NCBI GenBank assembly: GCA_002633005.1
Contig: NMRA01000207.1
Location: forward strand, 201,484-265,483
DNA length: 64,000 nucleotides
DNA from: Phoronis australis
Lineage: Eukaryota; Phoronida; Phoronidae
Reading direction: 5' to 3'
Of this stretch, positions 11,233 to 22,492 are shown one piece after another (position 1 is the stretch's first letter; each line of letters begins with the position of its first letter). The notes under the pieces are model-generated. The model did not search any database and was not told the origin of the DNA. It saw only the letters and a program-made list of their open reading frames with translations. The position numbers were made by a program, and so were the translations under genes.

Positions 11233-13560
11233 ATCTCAACAGGGTCACAGTTTGCACAGTAATCGTATTTTATTTTCAATTCCACATTCCATTTCAGTTC
11301 CACATTCATAATCTCACATATATATAGCGAGTTAAATTTTATACTCTTGTTGACAAAATATCAAATAAGGCAACTGAACAGTACATCTTCGAAGGAGAGG
11401 CTCCTCTTGGCACCTTATGAAACCGGCAATGTCCACTATTTACGGGGAAGAAGACAACGTTACACACTAAGAAACTCACAAAACGTGTTCATCAACACAT
11501 GCGACTCAAACAACCAAAAATAAAGTACAGAAAAATAGCGTATTAACAGGGTAAACGACCGTCCTTCCCTATGGTCATGATGGACAGCGTTTCTTCTCGT
11601 TAACACAATTCTTGTCTTATAATCTTTAGGTCTTTTCTCATCAACCGTAATTCAGGTCTTACGAACTCGGTTCTTTTCCAATGATGAACAGCATTTCTTT
11701 TCCCTAGTGACAGAAGTTACTTGGCGCGTGCTTTACATCTGACGATTACGACGTCGAATGTGTTTGTATACTACAATTGGGAACACTTGCGGTTACTGAG
11801 AAAATATGTATTTGTAAGAATTGAATTGGGATGAGAAAGGGTCTGTTGTTCGTGGGATGAGAAAGAGTCTGTTGCTCGTGAAATAAGAACTTGATGGAAA
11901 TAACATTGTATCTTTATGTTCCGGTTTTAGATATAAATAACTATGATTTTTGTTAAACAGCAGTATAAATCTAGAAAATTTACGTACTTAGCGTGATCGA
12001 AATGTCCGGTAAACGCAAATAAAGACATTCGTGATTTTGGAGTAAAAGTTCACAGTGTTACTCTGGCCGTACCGTCAGCTGTGGCAAATCTGCGCGCTCG
12101 CCAGGTAAGAGATGAGTGAATATCTGTTTAATATCATCCCAATAACTAAAATTAGATTGCCATTTTTGACATAGTTTGGTACTGAAGACAAAAATACACT
12201 AAATTCGCTTTTCTGAATTTACGTCAGAATTTGAACGAAACATGTATTCGGTAAGGATTACAAGTTTCTCGTTTTACCGTAAAATTATGTAGTTTCCTCC
12301 ACATAACATAGCCAAGAGAAAACTCGGTGTTCATGTTCTGACGAAACTTGGAGAAGAAATCTCGTAACTTGTAGGTTTCATAGGTGTCAAAATCTCAAGC
12401 CGCGCCAATAGTGACGCTGACTCAAGTACATGTAGTTGTGTCACAGCGACCTCTGGCAACACACCCGCTAGGAAGCCAATGATAAAATTAAAATTTAAAC
12501 CTTCAACAAACTAAATTAATTTGACCCTCAAATGTTGCCTTTGATATAATCTGATCCGAGATTATTCTGCAACAGCTTATTGGCTTTACATACAGTACAG
12601 GTAAAAATGTGCTCGTCTAGAGGAGCATAGCACCAAGATACGATGAATTTTGAATTCGATACAACAGTATGTTCAATTCTTTTACCTGACGCTAGACGGC
12701 AGGCGCAGGTACTAAAATTAACCTGTGTCAGCGTATCGCTCCTGGCACAAAGCAAGAATATTTATCGCCTGTCGTTATCGTTTTGTACCAATAAAACGTC
12801 AAAAACTATGTATGGATGCATTCAATTGACGAATTAAAGAGTAGTTTTATTACATGAATTAAAGTTCAGATGCTGGCAAATTTATCAGCCTGCTGCAGAA
12901 GTGTGCTTGTGTGATCAGTTGCAGGCCACAGTTTAAACGTTCTGGTGTAATAAAAAAGATGAACGCAGTGTATTTCTATACAGACGTGTTCACTAAGCAA
13001 GCTTACAGACGATACTTTTGTTAACACCGAGCGTAAAAAGCAGGTTGCACTCAAGACACCTTTGCAGTAGGCTCAACAGCACAGCCATAAATGTTCACTT
13101 CACCGACAAATGTGACGATGGTCCAAAAAACAATTCTATCTGGGAAACTGTAAAATCATTCATCGTCTAAGTTTAAATCTATAAGTGTAATTGTTTGTGA
13201 AGGAAACACTCTTGGCCTCACTTCAGTTAGACTTATACTGTCAAATTATGAATTCCAAGAAGTTTGGATAAATCAAGGCATTTTGTGTGAAAACACTTTA
13301 CTGATAATTTTTAGATAGCTAATAAAGGATAGTTATTTGCAAGGATGGAGACAGAGAGTTGACAATAATGCTAAACTGTGTTTGTATAATCAATTAAAAA
13401 AGGAATTCAAATTTGGGAAAAAGTTCAAGTTTGAATATACCCCATGCAAACTGACCTAAAAAAAACTCTATGACTGGTCTTACAAATGTAAAATGAAATT
13501 TAAACCTGAAAAAAGTGTCCATGGCACGTTTTTCTTATTCTAGCCACAGTCGCATGAAGT
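11233..13560. other. No gene seen
   Basis: More than 2 kb of AT-rich sequence with no supported exon on either strand. Around 11820-11885 the phrase 'gatgagaaag(a/g)gtctgttg(t/c)tcgtg' occurs twice in tandem. Open frames here lack splice signals and family similarity. Confidence 0.4.
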
Positions 13561-13570
13561 AGGCAGGCAC

Positions 13571-13870
13571 TTGAATTTGGATAGGGCAAACAGAGTGTGT
13601 CCCTTCTGCCCCAATGTTGTTGAAGACGAGTACCATTTCCTTCTAAGTTGTGATAAATATTCTGAATTGAGAGAAAATTCTATTGAAGTGTATTACTGCG
13701 GGAATTTTCTGTCGGTTATCAAGTTCCATACTGAGGCTTGTCAACACGTGATGATGCTAAGCTATGCATTTTTGCTTTTCGATTCCGTGATAGCTTGCTG
13801 CACTCTTAGTACGTTACATGTTATTCTTTTGTACAGTGGGCCAATGGCCTTTTTTACAGAAATAAATTGA
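13571..13870 (+). pseudogene. LINE C-terminal zinc-knuckle fragment
   Basis: The frame reads CPFCPNVVEDEYHFLLSC, a C-x2-C-x12-H-x4-C pattern followed by LREN. This is the signature found near the C-terminus of many non-LTR retrotransposon polyproteins. The same signature occurs in the better preserved element at 25202-25430. It lies before, not after, the reverse transcriptase remnant at 14177, so it comes from a different insertion or a rearranged one. Confidence 0.6.
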
Positions 13871-14176
13871 TTGATAATCAGAAAACCATGAGTTATACTT
13901 AGGCCATAGGTGTCTGATAATAGCGTAAATCCAACTTTTGTAGCGATTACAGGGGAACAACAGAGCAGAGAATACAAAATCTCTCTTTTCCAAACCAATG
14001 AAAAAATGGGGTTGTTTGACTCTTTTTAAAGAACTTGTTTCCATGATGATTAGTGTAATAAATATGGTATTCGCATGTCACGGTTTCCAATCGTCATGAA
14101 TCTTTCATAATATAACCCACCCCTGTGTATAAGGAAAAGGAATTTAGTTTTGTGTAAAGAAAATTAAAGGCCGTAT

Positions 14177-16048
14177 TTGTCCATGGTCCTTGGAAGTACT
14201 ATAGCAGATCAATTTATTACTATTTTGAAACAGTACTCTCTCCTAGATTGTGTGCCTTTTGTAAAGGCTTCAACTGTCAGCCTATACTGCATCGGATGTG
14301 AGGACTGGAGGTCCGCTCAAGACAGCGGGAAAACGGTTAGTGTCATCATGATGGATCTGTCGAAGGTATTTGATTGCGTGCCCTATGACTTTCTGTTGCT
14401 CAGGTCTACAAGATTTTGGAGTACGGACTGCCTGAATCCGCCCTGCTCTACCTACTTGTATCAGGGATTACCTTGGTGACAGATATCAGAGAGTTAGAGT
14501 TGGCATTGCCTGCAATCGGTGGGAATGACTTACTGAGGGATTTCCCCCAGGGTTAAATTCTAGGTCCGCTAGTTTTTAAATTTTATTAAAGCCTATCTTG
14601 AACGATAACACGTAAATTTGGTACCAACTGTAAGACCATCGCTCTGAGTCCACCAGTGCCATAATTTGCCAAATGTAATGAACTTTTGGGCTTCTTGGCT
14701 CGCTTTTGTCTACGTAACTGCAAGGATCAATTAGAGGCACTGCAAATACATCTTAAGGCGTTTCCAGAGTGCATTGTAAGTGTGGTCTACCCCGCTCCTA
14801 ACAGCTGCGAATAACACCCGCAGGCAATAGTGTTCTGATTAGACCCCTATTCAGTACAACTGCAATCGGCCTTCTGTAGTTCGTGCTGGGATTTCGTGGT
14901 TACGCAATATGTCACAAAGAGGCAACTTCACCTATCATTTTACTGATCATCTGAGCGATTAAGCTCGCGAGGACTACCTGATTAGCCCCGTACATCTAAA
15001 TTAACAAAATTCCATTGAAGTTATGCTTTACGGACATTTCCATGTCTGTTCACACATATGAGTTTTTGTAATTATGCGGATGATAACACACGCTCCACAG
15101 GTGGAGGTAATTTGGACACTGGGAATGTCTATCGTTGGCCAAGTGCGACATTACTATTTATTACTGTAATAATTCGCGATTTATCCAGTAATAATTCTGT
15201 AGCCAATCAGAAGCCAAGAATAACTACAGTAATAAATATTTGTTACATTAATCATTCCTGGATTCTGATTGCCTAAAGAATTATTGCTGCGATAAATATG
15301 ACTTATGTTGACTTGGCCTGCGATAAACGTGTTGCGTCCGGGCCACTGAGTGTTGTGACCACAAGGTAACACAAAGAAGTTTAACCCCATCGTCATTAAC
15401 CCTTCCAGGAAGCTTGCTGGGAATATTTCTCATACATTCAAAGTGAACGGAGTCACTGTCATATTTGGACCCAGTGCTAAATTATTGGGTATTACTATTA
15501 AAAACAGGTTAGATTTAAGCCAACACACCAAAAGACATACATGGGTGTGGCAGGCGCTCGATAAGTCAATGTCCTGGACAACTTTTCTGATCTACTCTGA
15601 CATCAGAAGTCGCATACCTGTTTTAACTCGTTTATTTGTAGTTTCGATTACAGACCTATTGCGGCTTCTGCTCAGAAAGGCACTCAGAAACTACAATGAA
15701 GGGCATTGTGATTTGTAATGAGGACTTCACTAGTTACTTCTAGGAGCAAGTGAACAGACTAAAAAAATGGCTTTCAAGACTTACAACAGCGCAGTCTGAG
15801 ATAACACTCGTAATTCAAGGGCAAGGATGCCCTACCCAGACATCACTAAGTTTTACATGCTTCGTCAATCACAGCTGTCGTTTGGAATAGTCCTATCAAG
15901 AAAATACGGTCTTGCACACACATGGCAGAGTTTGAACGTGTCCTCTCAACTTGGGACGGTCCGGCTCAAAGATGTGCCGCTTGAAGAATGTAGGACTGGT
16001 TTCATACTTACACAGGCTCAGACCGTTATTTCAAGTTATTTCCTATGA
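14177..16048 (+). pseudogene. Degenerate LINE reverse transcriptase
   Basis: Blocks of a non-LTR reverse transcriptase occur in order but in changing frames. They are VSVIMMDLSKVFDCVPYDFLL (14335-14397, first catalytic Asp region), a 'DRYQRVRVG'-like block and a degraded 'PPG-ILGPL' block (14480-14575), YADDN (15067-15081, catalytic Asp pair) and VKLLG-like 'AKLLGITIKNRLDLSQH' (15478-15528). Stops and frame changes rule out activity. A palindromic element has inserted between the last two blocks. The type is close to CR1/L2/jockey-group LINEs; the clade is not settled. Confidence 0.75.
15110..15370. repeat. Palindromic MITE-like element inside the LINE remnant
   Basis: An imperfect palindrome centred near 15238. 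The left arm contains 'ggccaagtgcgacat' and 'gtagccaatcagaagccaag'; the reverse complement of the right arm contains 'ggccaagtcaacat' and 'taggcaatcagaatccagg'. Because the arms mirror each other, the two strands read similar peptides (SNNSVANQKP on +, SNNSLGNQNP on -). It interrupts the LINE between its YADD and KLLG blocks. Confidence 0.65.
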
Positions 16049-16084
16049 TAATAGTGGACGGATGCTGTTGTTGCCAAAAACAAC

Positions 16085-16131
16085 ACAAAGTAACTTTTAA
16101 CCAAAACGGTTTTGGTTAACAGTTACTTTGT
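16085..16131. repeat. 47-bp hairpin
   Basis: 'acaaagtaacttttaaccaa' followed by 'aac', then its near-perfect complement. It sits between the plus-strand LINE remnant and the minus-strand Penelope-like remnant, so it may mark an element end. Confidence 0.5.
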
Positions 16132-16169
16132 CACGAATGATTTTCATTATAATCCTTTTATCCTGCACA

Positions 16170-17115
16170 TAAATATCGTTCATTTGGTTTCCTCAGCAAT
16201 ATACATGTAGCATCCGGACTGAGATTCTAACTTAAATATGAACTTATGGATTTGTTTGACAAAACCATTTGAATAACCATTATTGACCAGCAATTGTTCA
16301 ATGCAAAATAGTTTAATGTTGGACAATATTCCCTGTAGCTGGACACAGAATATGCTCTCATAAAGAAAATTATTGATGACTTCTAATTTGTATCGTTCGG
16401 GACAGTCATTTAAACAAGAACAAGTGTGACAACAGTCGACTTACCATAGACAGATGTAAGAGTGAAGGTCTTGCTGTTCCACTAACACACCCAAAATAGA
16501 ATTCTAGCAGCTAATTCATTTGATGTAAGACTCAGAACGGAATTATCATAGCAGGGATTTTTTAAAGTACACCATGTTATGAGAAGTGGATACAATAAAA
16601 ACATCGTCTGCATACCTACAATATACAGGGATGTTATAAACATTGGGCAAAATTCTAATGTTCATGATCAGGCATGTAACGGTATTCAGCGAGTGTGGGC
16701 CCTAAGGGTAACCCCATACTGACTAATTTTTATACTTTGCAGATAAAAAAATGTTCACATACTTAATGAATGGTGAATTTACCAGGGCATATTCTAAGTA
16801 ATTCACGCAAAGCATCTCGTTTGATATCAAGTGGTTTCATAAACGCGTGATGGTAGACATTTCTTCGCATAAGATGTGAATAGTATTCTTCACAGGTAAA
16901 CCAACGGTGACTAATATGAAAATGTATAACAACATGACAATTATTTACAGATCGCCAGGTAATCACCACGAGATGTCTACTGGGAAGATGTGGTTTTATC
17001 TTAGAGTTATCGTTTAGTAAAAACATACGACGCAGTGATACACCGTCTTTGTGTAATTTAGGGATTCCATATAGGTGTAAAGTTGTAATAGTACAGTCCT
17101 TATGAATGTCTAGCT
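16170..17115 (-). pseudogene. Penelope-like element reverse transcriptase remnant
   Basis: Reading the minus strand, Penelope-type RT blocks occur in order: LYGIPKLHKDGVSLRRM (17076 down to about 17026), GLPLGPTLA (16718-16684), YCRYADDVFIVS (16623-16588, catalytic YADD) and LQGILSNIK...NNGYSNGF (about 16330-16250, the C-terminal region of the RT). Stops and frame changes lie between the blocks. No GIY-YIG endonuclease follows downstream, so the element is 3' truncated or was overwritten by the plus-strand LINE at 14-16 kb. Confidence 0.75.
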
Positions 17116-17408
17116 CGCTGCAACTGTGCTACTGGTGACCTCGTGATAAAAGCAAGTATGAAATTAACCTAGTTTATTTACGTATTCGTTTTGTCCATGG
17201 CACATATGGAAAAAATTATCTCGACCATTGAACTGAGAGCCGCTCTACAACGATTTTATCCTCACTTAAAATGGTAACTGCATCTTTCAGACGTTTGGAA
17301 AGGGTGGCACTAGATATTGAACGGCATTTCGTGCTCTCGCCCCGAGTTGATAACATGCATTGGGGTTTTCAGTAATAAAGTGTACACTAATTTTTATGTC
17401 CTTGTTGC

Positions 17409-17527
17409 GGTGGCCCAAAGATGACATTGCGCGTTTCATTTTTAATTGTATCGAGATCTCGAGATGTCAACTTAATCCAGGCTGAGATAATTAAAAAAGA
17501 AACGCAAGATGTCATTTTCGGGCCACC
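17409..17527. mobile_element. MITE with ~39-bp terminal inverted repeats
   Basis: Starts 'ggtggcccaaagatgacatt' and ends with the near-complement 'aatgacatctt...' of 'gatgtcattttcgggccacc'. The internal sequence is under 45 bp and contains the palindrome 'tcgagatctcga'. Ends and size fit a non-autonomous DNA transposon. I did not find an unambiguous target duplication. Confidence 0.65.
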
Positions 17528-18395
17528 AGTGAACTAGCATCGCAAGCGCTTACGAACAAGGATTACTGTGAAAGAACAAGGTTGGACTGTACCCGAAGTA
17601 AGAAATATATTATGTCGGACGGACATCAATAGTGGTCCTGGAGGGAAATATGTGTCCGTGAGAGGGGAATAACGTGCGCGAGAGAATTTTGTGCGAAGGC
17701 AGACCCTAGCCACACGCGAGTCGGAAAGTGTGGGTGCCTTCGAGAGCTAAAAATCAATCAATGCTCTAAGCCTATTGGCACGACACTGCTGCTGTCCAAA
17801 GAAATGCCCTTCTTCTTGATAGACAAAGAACTCGTGTTCCTAAGCTCAAATTAATTCGATTTACTGAAGCCGAGAAAAAGCCAATTAAGTTGTGAGACAT
17901 GGAAATCTCTTTTCATAACTTACTGTGTTCTTAAACACAAAGTCACAAAGGCGTGCGGCGATTCGAAGCGTTCGTTCTCAATGGTCGTATCTGCATGCAG
18001 ACCACAACTCCCTCAGGATCAAAACTACGTTTTGTGTTCATTTTCGCCGGCATCTTTCTATCATGTGTGTACACCTCCTTGACAAAATATTCGGTGAGTG
18101 AAAGGACTGAGGGTACATAAGGAACTGTTCTATGCCAGGCGAGAGATTCGATTTGCGTGACAGTCCTGTAAACTGCGGTTCCAAGGTGGTTTTGATAAAT
18201 CTATTTTCCCGCTACACGGTATACATTTCGTATTTGAAGTTCCCCGAGAATGAAGATACGGTATTCTGCTAGACATATGTGAAATATTGTAAAACGGCCA
18301 TTTTTTAGAATAAATGTGTGTGTATATGTATATGTATATGTGCATATGTATATGTATATATTTATCTTTATACAGAATTTGTTAAACGCACGACA
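17528..18395. other. No gene seen; TATG microsatellite
   Basis: AT-rich sequence. A (TATATG)n-like microsatellite occupies about 18312-18362. No exon is supported. Confidence 0.4.
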
Positions 18396-19007
18396 CTTCA
18401 TTATTCACAGTCTTTATTCCGTTACGTTCGTACTTTCGGAACAAAACTCTACTCTCAACTGAACATAGATACAGTAACTGACCTAGCGACATAATTAAAA
18501 TACACACGATATTTCGAAACATACTTGTTTCATTCTCAAGTGAAGATAAAATGACGCAGTAATGCCACCACAGAGTATAAGCTGATGACACAAACAGTGA
18601 GACACGGCGGGTGTGAAATACTGCAAAGAATGACTAATGAAGGGGGGTAACAGGAAAGTCACGCAAACAAGTGTAACGTGCGGCTCCACCCTGTTTGTTG
18701 CTCATTCAAAACAGGCTTCTCAAAAGCAAATAAAAGGGAGTCTAATACTTTCAAACGCAGCACATCTTGCTCCATGAAGCGAAATGACGTGTTTTCCACA
18801 ATTTCTTGACGATTGATTTTACGTTCGTGACATTGCAGAAAATAATCTTGGGTGGCGCCATTATGAAGATGCATGGATAACCAACGGGAAAGACTGCAAA
18901 CCGTTTGACCAATGTAACATTGTTTGACGTTTGAACGAAGACATTCGTTCATAGAGCATACAAACTCATAAACAACACTACACTGTGCAGGATTTGGAGT
19001 GATGCCT
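18396..19007 (-). pseudogene. 5'-truncated Penelope-like element: GIY-YIG endonuclease and 3' end
   Basis: The minus strand reads SVVYEFVCSMNEC...KQCYIGQTVCSLSRWLSMHL, the GIY-YIG endonuclease that forms the C-terminus of Penelope-like elements. The two halves of the motif are VVYEFVC (near 18977-18957) and CYIGQT (near 18925-18904). The frame runs to about 18659. Downstream, a 3' region contains a helix flanked by 'ttgagaat' and 'gaaat' (18540-18511) and an AATAAA near 18420. The reverse transcriptase part is missing. Confidence 0.7.
18511..18540 (-). ncRNA. Hammerhead-like core, degenerate
   Basis: On the minus strand 'cttgagaat' is followed by a perfect 5-bp helix (gaaac, six-base loop, gtttc) and then 'gaaat'. 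This is the architecture of a hammerhead ribozyme core (CUGAUGA, stem II, GAAA) with a changed first strand. Penelope-like elements are known to carry hammerhead ribozymes in their terminal repeats, and this lies in the 3' part of one. Activity is unlikely as written. Confidence 0.35.
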
Positions 19008-19010
19008 TAA

Positions 19011-19917
19011 CTGACTAATCAGATCGCAGCATTCGTGACACACCTTCGTTTCCAAGCCGCCATTTTACGCAACAAACTGCACGTTGCCGGATAAAACTTG
19101 TTGTTTGTTTGTCGACATTACGCAAGGGAGCGGAGCTTGCGATGGGCCAATTCCCATAAACAAGCCTCAAGTGGCTAAACCGATCAGCGCCATCTTCAGG
19201 CTTGGTGACGAGGCTGGCTCCTTACTGTGTTTGCGGATTTTTTACATTGGCGCTCTCTAGGATAATGAGAGAGCGAAAGCGACTTTCGCTTGATCCAGAC
19301 TCAGCCTCAGTCGACAGAAATGTTTTTACTACATTGTGGTTCATTAAGTTAATAACAAATGAATAAATCCCACTGTCAGTCCCGAGTGTTTTATTACGTT
19401 AAGTTCACTAATTCATGATAGCTTTCTAACATCGGCTGGGATCGAAATCCTCCCGCTTTATCAGTTGCAACCTGACTGACTTTGCAGTCGCGTATTTTTT
19501 GCAGTAGGAAATGTATGGAACATGGTATCCTTCATCCACTGACATTTCAAGAGGTCTGCCTTTCTTTGTAGACTCTACCGCACAGTAGTGGAAATTTGCC
19601 GACACAACGTGGTTATGGCAGCAAGGTAAGCTGGTGAAATCGGGACCTCGTGCTGTTGCATTTCACAAAAAGTTGGCCCTTTTTACATACGTATACCCCT
19701 GGTTTAACAACCACCTGCGACTGCAGTGATGTGCGCAAATGTAGGCGCGCGTTATAGACTCAATAAGGAAGACAGACAACTTTTCTTGTAGAGGTTTGAA
19801 GTATAAAACTTATCTACAACATGATCATCTGAAAGTAAATTAAAAATACAAGTATATAGTAGTTTGCCCAACCTTCTGGATGCTCTGTGGTGAAAGGTTT
19901 CATTTCCAGACAGCATC
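19011..19917. other. No gene seen; small hairpins
   Basis: No supported exon. Near 19250-19285 are two adjacent small hairpins ('gctctc...gagagc' and 'agcgaaagcgactttcgct'). Confidence 0.4.
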
Positions 19918-20057
19918 CGTAGGCGGATTTAAGGGGGGACAGGGAGCCCGCCCCCCCCCCCTCCCTTGGCTGCCGCCAAACTGAATAAAACAGGAAGACA
20001 GTAAGAGCGTGAGGAAATATTGGCCCTGGTAACCACGAAGCGGCCGAAACAAGGTGT

Positions 20058-20780
20058 AGGAACAAAAACCGGACGATCGCCACACAAATAAAAAAAGTTC
20101 ATGTTCAATTCAACGTTTCGTCTTTTCATTAGACATCATCAGGATCATATTTACAACAATTTAGGACAACAAGTGCCAACATACAGCTCAGGTAACATCC
20201 ATAGAGTGAAGTGAGAGATACATAGAATATGGTCACTAGCTGGTCATCACCATAGCTGCAGGGTCACAGAGCTCTGCATGTTATTCAGAGAATCAGTGGC
20301 ATGCTGGTTCTGAATGGCCAATGACTCTTTAATGTACAGTAACTCCTTATTAGGTTCTCTGCAGATAATACTAACAGAGTTGGCTTGGTGATTTTAGCTA
20401 ATACAATGCCTATATATGTTACTTTTCTCTGAGGTGTGATGTTCTTTCAACCTGTCACAGAGGCGTCGCTGTGTGAGTCCTATATAGAATTCCTTACGGT
20501 TGTCACATTCAACCTTATACACAACATTGCTCTTGTTCAATAAAGGGATGGGGGACTTCAGTTTACACAGCATATTGGAAAGTTTCCGAAGGGGTTTGAA
20601 AACAACTATCAGTTCAACTGCTTGGTCTATGCAATGAATAAGGCGAGATAATTGACGTTTCAATTTTATACTACTTAGCCCGGTGTAACCAAGAGAAAAG
20701 AAAACTTTCTTTTTCTCGGGTCCAATTGAACATGAACTTTTTTATTTGTGCTTCGATCGTCCGGTTTTTGATCTTATTGT
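20058..20780 (-). pseudogene. Penelope-like element remnant: endonuclease flanked by inverted terminal repeats
   Basis: The minus frame reads LKRQLSRLIHCIDQ...NVVYKVECDNRKEFYIGLTQRRLCDRL: the region linking RT and endonuclease in Penelope-like elements, then the GIY-YIG motif (VVYKVEC...FYIG). There is no RT. Both ends carry the same ~45-bp block in opposite orientations: 'ccggacgatcgccacacaaa' then 'taaaaaaagttcatg' at 20069-20105, and its inverse at 20729-20775. Terminal repeats in inverted orientation are known for Penelope-like elements. Confidence 0.65.
20115..20142 (-). ncRNA. Hammerhead ribozyme-like core
   Basis: On the minus strand CTGATGA (20142-20136) is followed by T, a 4-bp stem (GTCT, seven-base loop, AGAC) and GAAAC (20119-20115). 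These are the conserved hammerhead core strands and stem II. A matching stem III and an acceptable cleavage triplet are not clear downstream, so it may be a decayed copy. Its place in the terminal repeat of a Penelope-like element supports the call. Confidence 0.5.
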
Positions 20781-20984
20781 GGCCAAAAACTGATTTAATT
20801 AAGGTGTGGGAAGCGTCTCCCAGTTTTTTTGTTCTAGTCGCGCGGTTGCATTTCAGCAAGGAAGTCCACAGTCTCAGAAGTCCAAGCCTCCTTCATGCAG
20901 TCGTGCTTTACGCGATTGCCTGAGACAAAGTGTTGCCCCCCTCCCTTATGGTATCCTAGATCCGCCACTGGCATCAACCATGAA

Positions 20985-21910
20985 ATGTTTGCTAAACAAT
21001 GATGTAGTTCTACGCAGGAACATCACTCAAATTACCAGATACAACATGTCTAAATCTAAAATTGTGACTATTACGGATAAGCGATACCAACTGAGATCGG
21101 TAAAATGGACTTCATAACAAACAAAGACGTCGACAACCATAAAGCTTGTGCAGTGGTAGCCATTTGAGATCTACAAACATTTGATTAGAAGGTGTCACAA
21201 TCAGTATCTAAAATAACTCTGGCAATCTGCTCTGCAGTCTTTTACTTTTTGGCGTAAGAGCACAAGTAATGCCTTGCAGCATTTTAAGCTTACTCACAAT
21301 AGGTATATAATATTTGATTCGACCCAAAAGACCCAGTTTTGTCAAAAGTCAGAGAGAGTGTAAGGTTCTTTTATAGACCAAGTTAAATTATTTTCAAATT
21401 TGACAACTACAAATATTTCATGGTCAACCACTTCTTGCTTGTCATCAGACATATACAAAGTAAGTTGAACAGCATTTTTGGACCTTTTCTGATTGGAGGT
21501 TATGCACATACATTTAATCTTTTAGTAAGAGTAATTTTGTTTTCAGAGAACCTATTTGTAACTGAGTCCAAGTCAGCCTGAAGGGCGTTTTCAATGTTTT
21601 GTATCTTTTATTTCCTTCATACAAGTTCGAATCTATTTTTTACTTAAGATATAATGGTAGATCATTCATATTAGTTAAAAATATGAGAGGGCCCAGAACG
21701 GACTCTTGGGGAACACCATGGGTATATGAGTGAGTGGAGCCGACTGTACCCCCGAGTGATACCAACTGTGACCTCTCCGTAAGATAACATTCAAATCATC
21801 CTACAATCTCGGTTAAGACATTGCAAACAAAATTCGTAACAGGATCTCGTGATCTACAACATCAAATGCCTTTATAAAACCCAATAACACAATAGTTGTC
21901 AACAGATTTC
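20985..21910 (-). pseudogene. Degenerate LINE reverse transcriptase, minus strand
   Basis: Reading the minus strand: FIKAFDVVDHEIL (21885-21842), GVPQESVLGPLIFLTNMND (21720-about 21660), then LQADLDSVTNRFSENKITL (about 21590-21530). These are the RT blocks around the catalytic Asp, the PQGS-LGPL block and the region after YADD, with frame changes between them. The 3' part ('RNSHNFRFRH'-like, about 21070-21020) runs into the ~1 kb element that begins at 20970. It belongs to a different LINE from the one at 14177. Confidence 0.7.
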
Positions 21911-22474
21911 ACATTCTGTATAATTTTGTCTTTTGATAAATGAAGAAAGATATCGTCTTCATTGTATAGGTGTATATTTCAGTTGCTTCACCTTTGTACA
22001 TACTCCCGACGTGGTTCAGCTTTATCGGTGACTAGCATTTGTGCTAATGTTGTTTTATTGTTCCGAGTTCCTTTCTACCGATATACATCAAATATTTTAC
22101 GTGTGTACAGCAGACTAATTTATACTCTCAAGTATCGGCCAGGGTGTATTTGGTCTGCTGCGTGGTGCTACCACGCGGTGAATACCCCTGACGAAGACGT
22201 GCCTCCGGTACCCAGTGTCCCGGTCGTTGAGGTTTTGCGTTAGCCCGGATTTATACTCGGGAAAGAGAACTCTCAGCTGCACCGACCACTTCCTTGTGCG
22301 ACAGCGTCAACGCTATTGGCCGTTATAGTGGGCTTACCTGAGACTTGAGGTCGTCACCTATTGTCATTGAGTATTAACAATTTACATTCGAGCTCAAACA
22401 ACTCGCCGGGGGTCACATTTCGATAAAACAGACCTATTCAACGAAACGTGTTTACATTGCGATTTTATAAACCC
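21911..22474. promoter_or_regulatory. 5' flank of the zinc transporter gene
   Basis: No exon of another gene is supported. CCAAT-type boxes occur as 'ctattggcc' (near 22312) and 'cattggtcg' (near 22500). No TATA box is obvious at a suitable distance. I looked for metal-response elements (TGCRCNC) close to the start and found none. Confidence 0.3.
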
Positions 22475-22492
22475 TTCACGTTGCAACGTGAA
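22475..22492. promoter_or_regulatory. Perfect 18-bp palindrome upstream of the zinc transporter
   Basis: TTCACGTTGCAACGTGAA is its own reverse complement. It lies about 160 bp upstream of the ATG at 22651 and contains two ACGT cores. It could be a site for a dimeric transcription factor. No factor is assigned. Confidence 0.4.

Larger units (their letters stand above)
19918..20970. mobile_element. ~1.05 kb element with TIR-like ends, carrying a nested Penelope-like remnant
   Basis: The right end is 'tagatccgccactg' and the left end 'cgtaggcggatttaagg'. These are imperfect inverted repeats of the widespread CAGTGGCGGAT type, each followed inwards by a G- or C-rich run. The flanks share GCATC (19913-19917 and 20971-20975), a candidate 5-bp target duplication. 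The element interrupts the minus-strand LINE remnant seen at 20985-21910. The interior is almost entirely the Penelope-like sequence described separately. Confidence 0.55.

Noticed and set aside
18575-18615. CTGATGA followed by a possible stem and GAAA on the + strand
   Set aside because: It is antisense to the Penelope remnant, stem II would be long and irregular, and no stem III is seen; likely chance.
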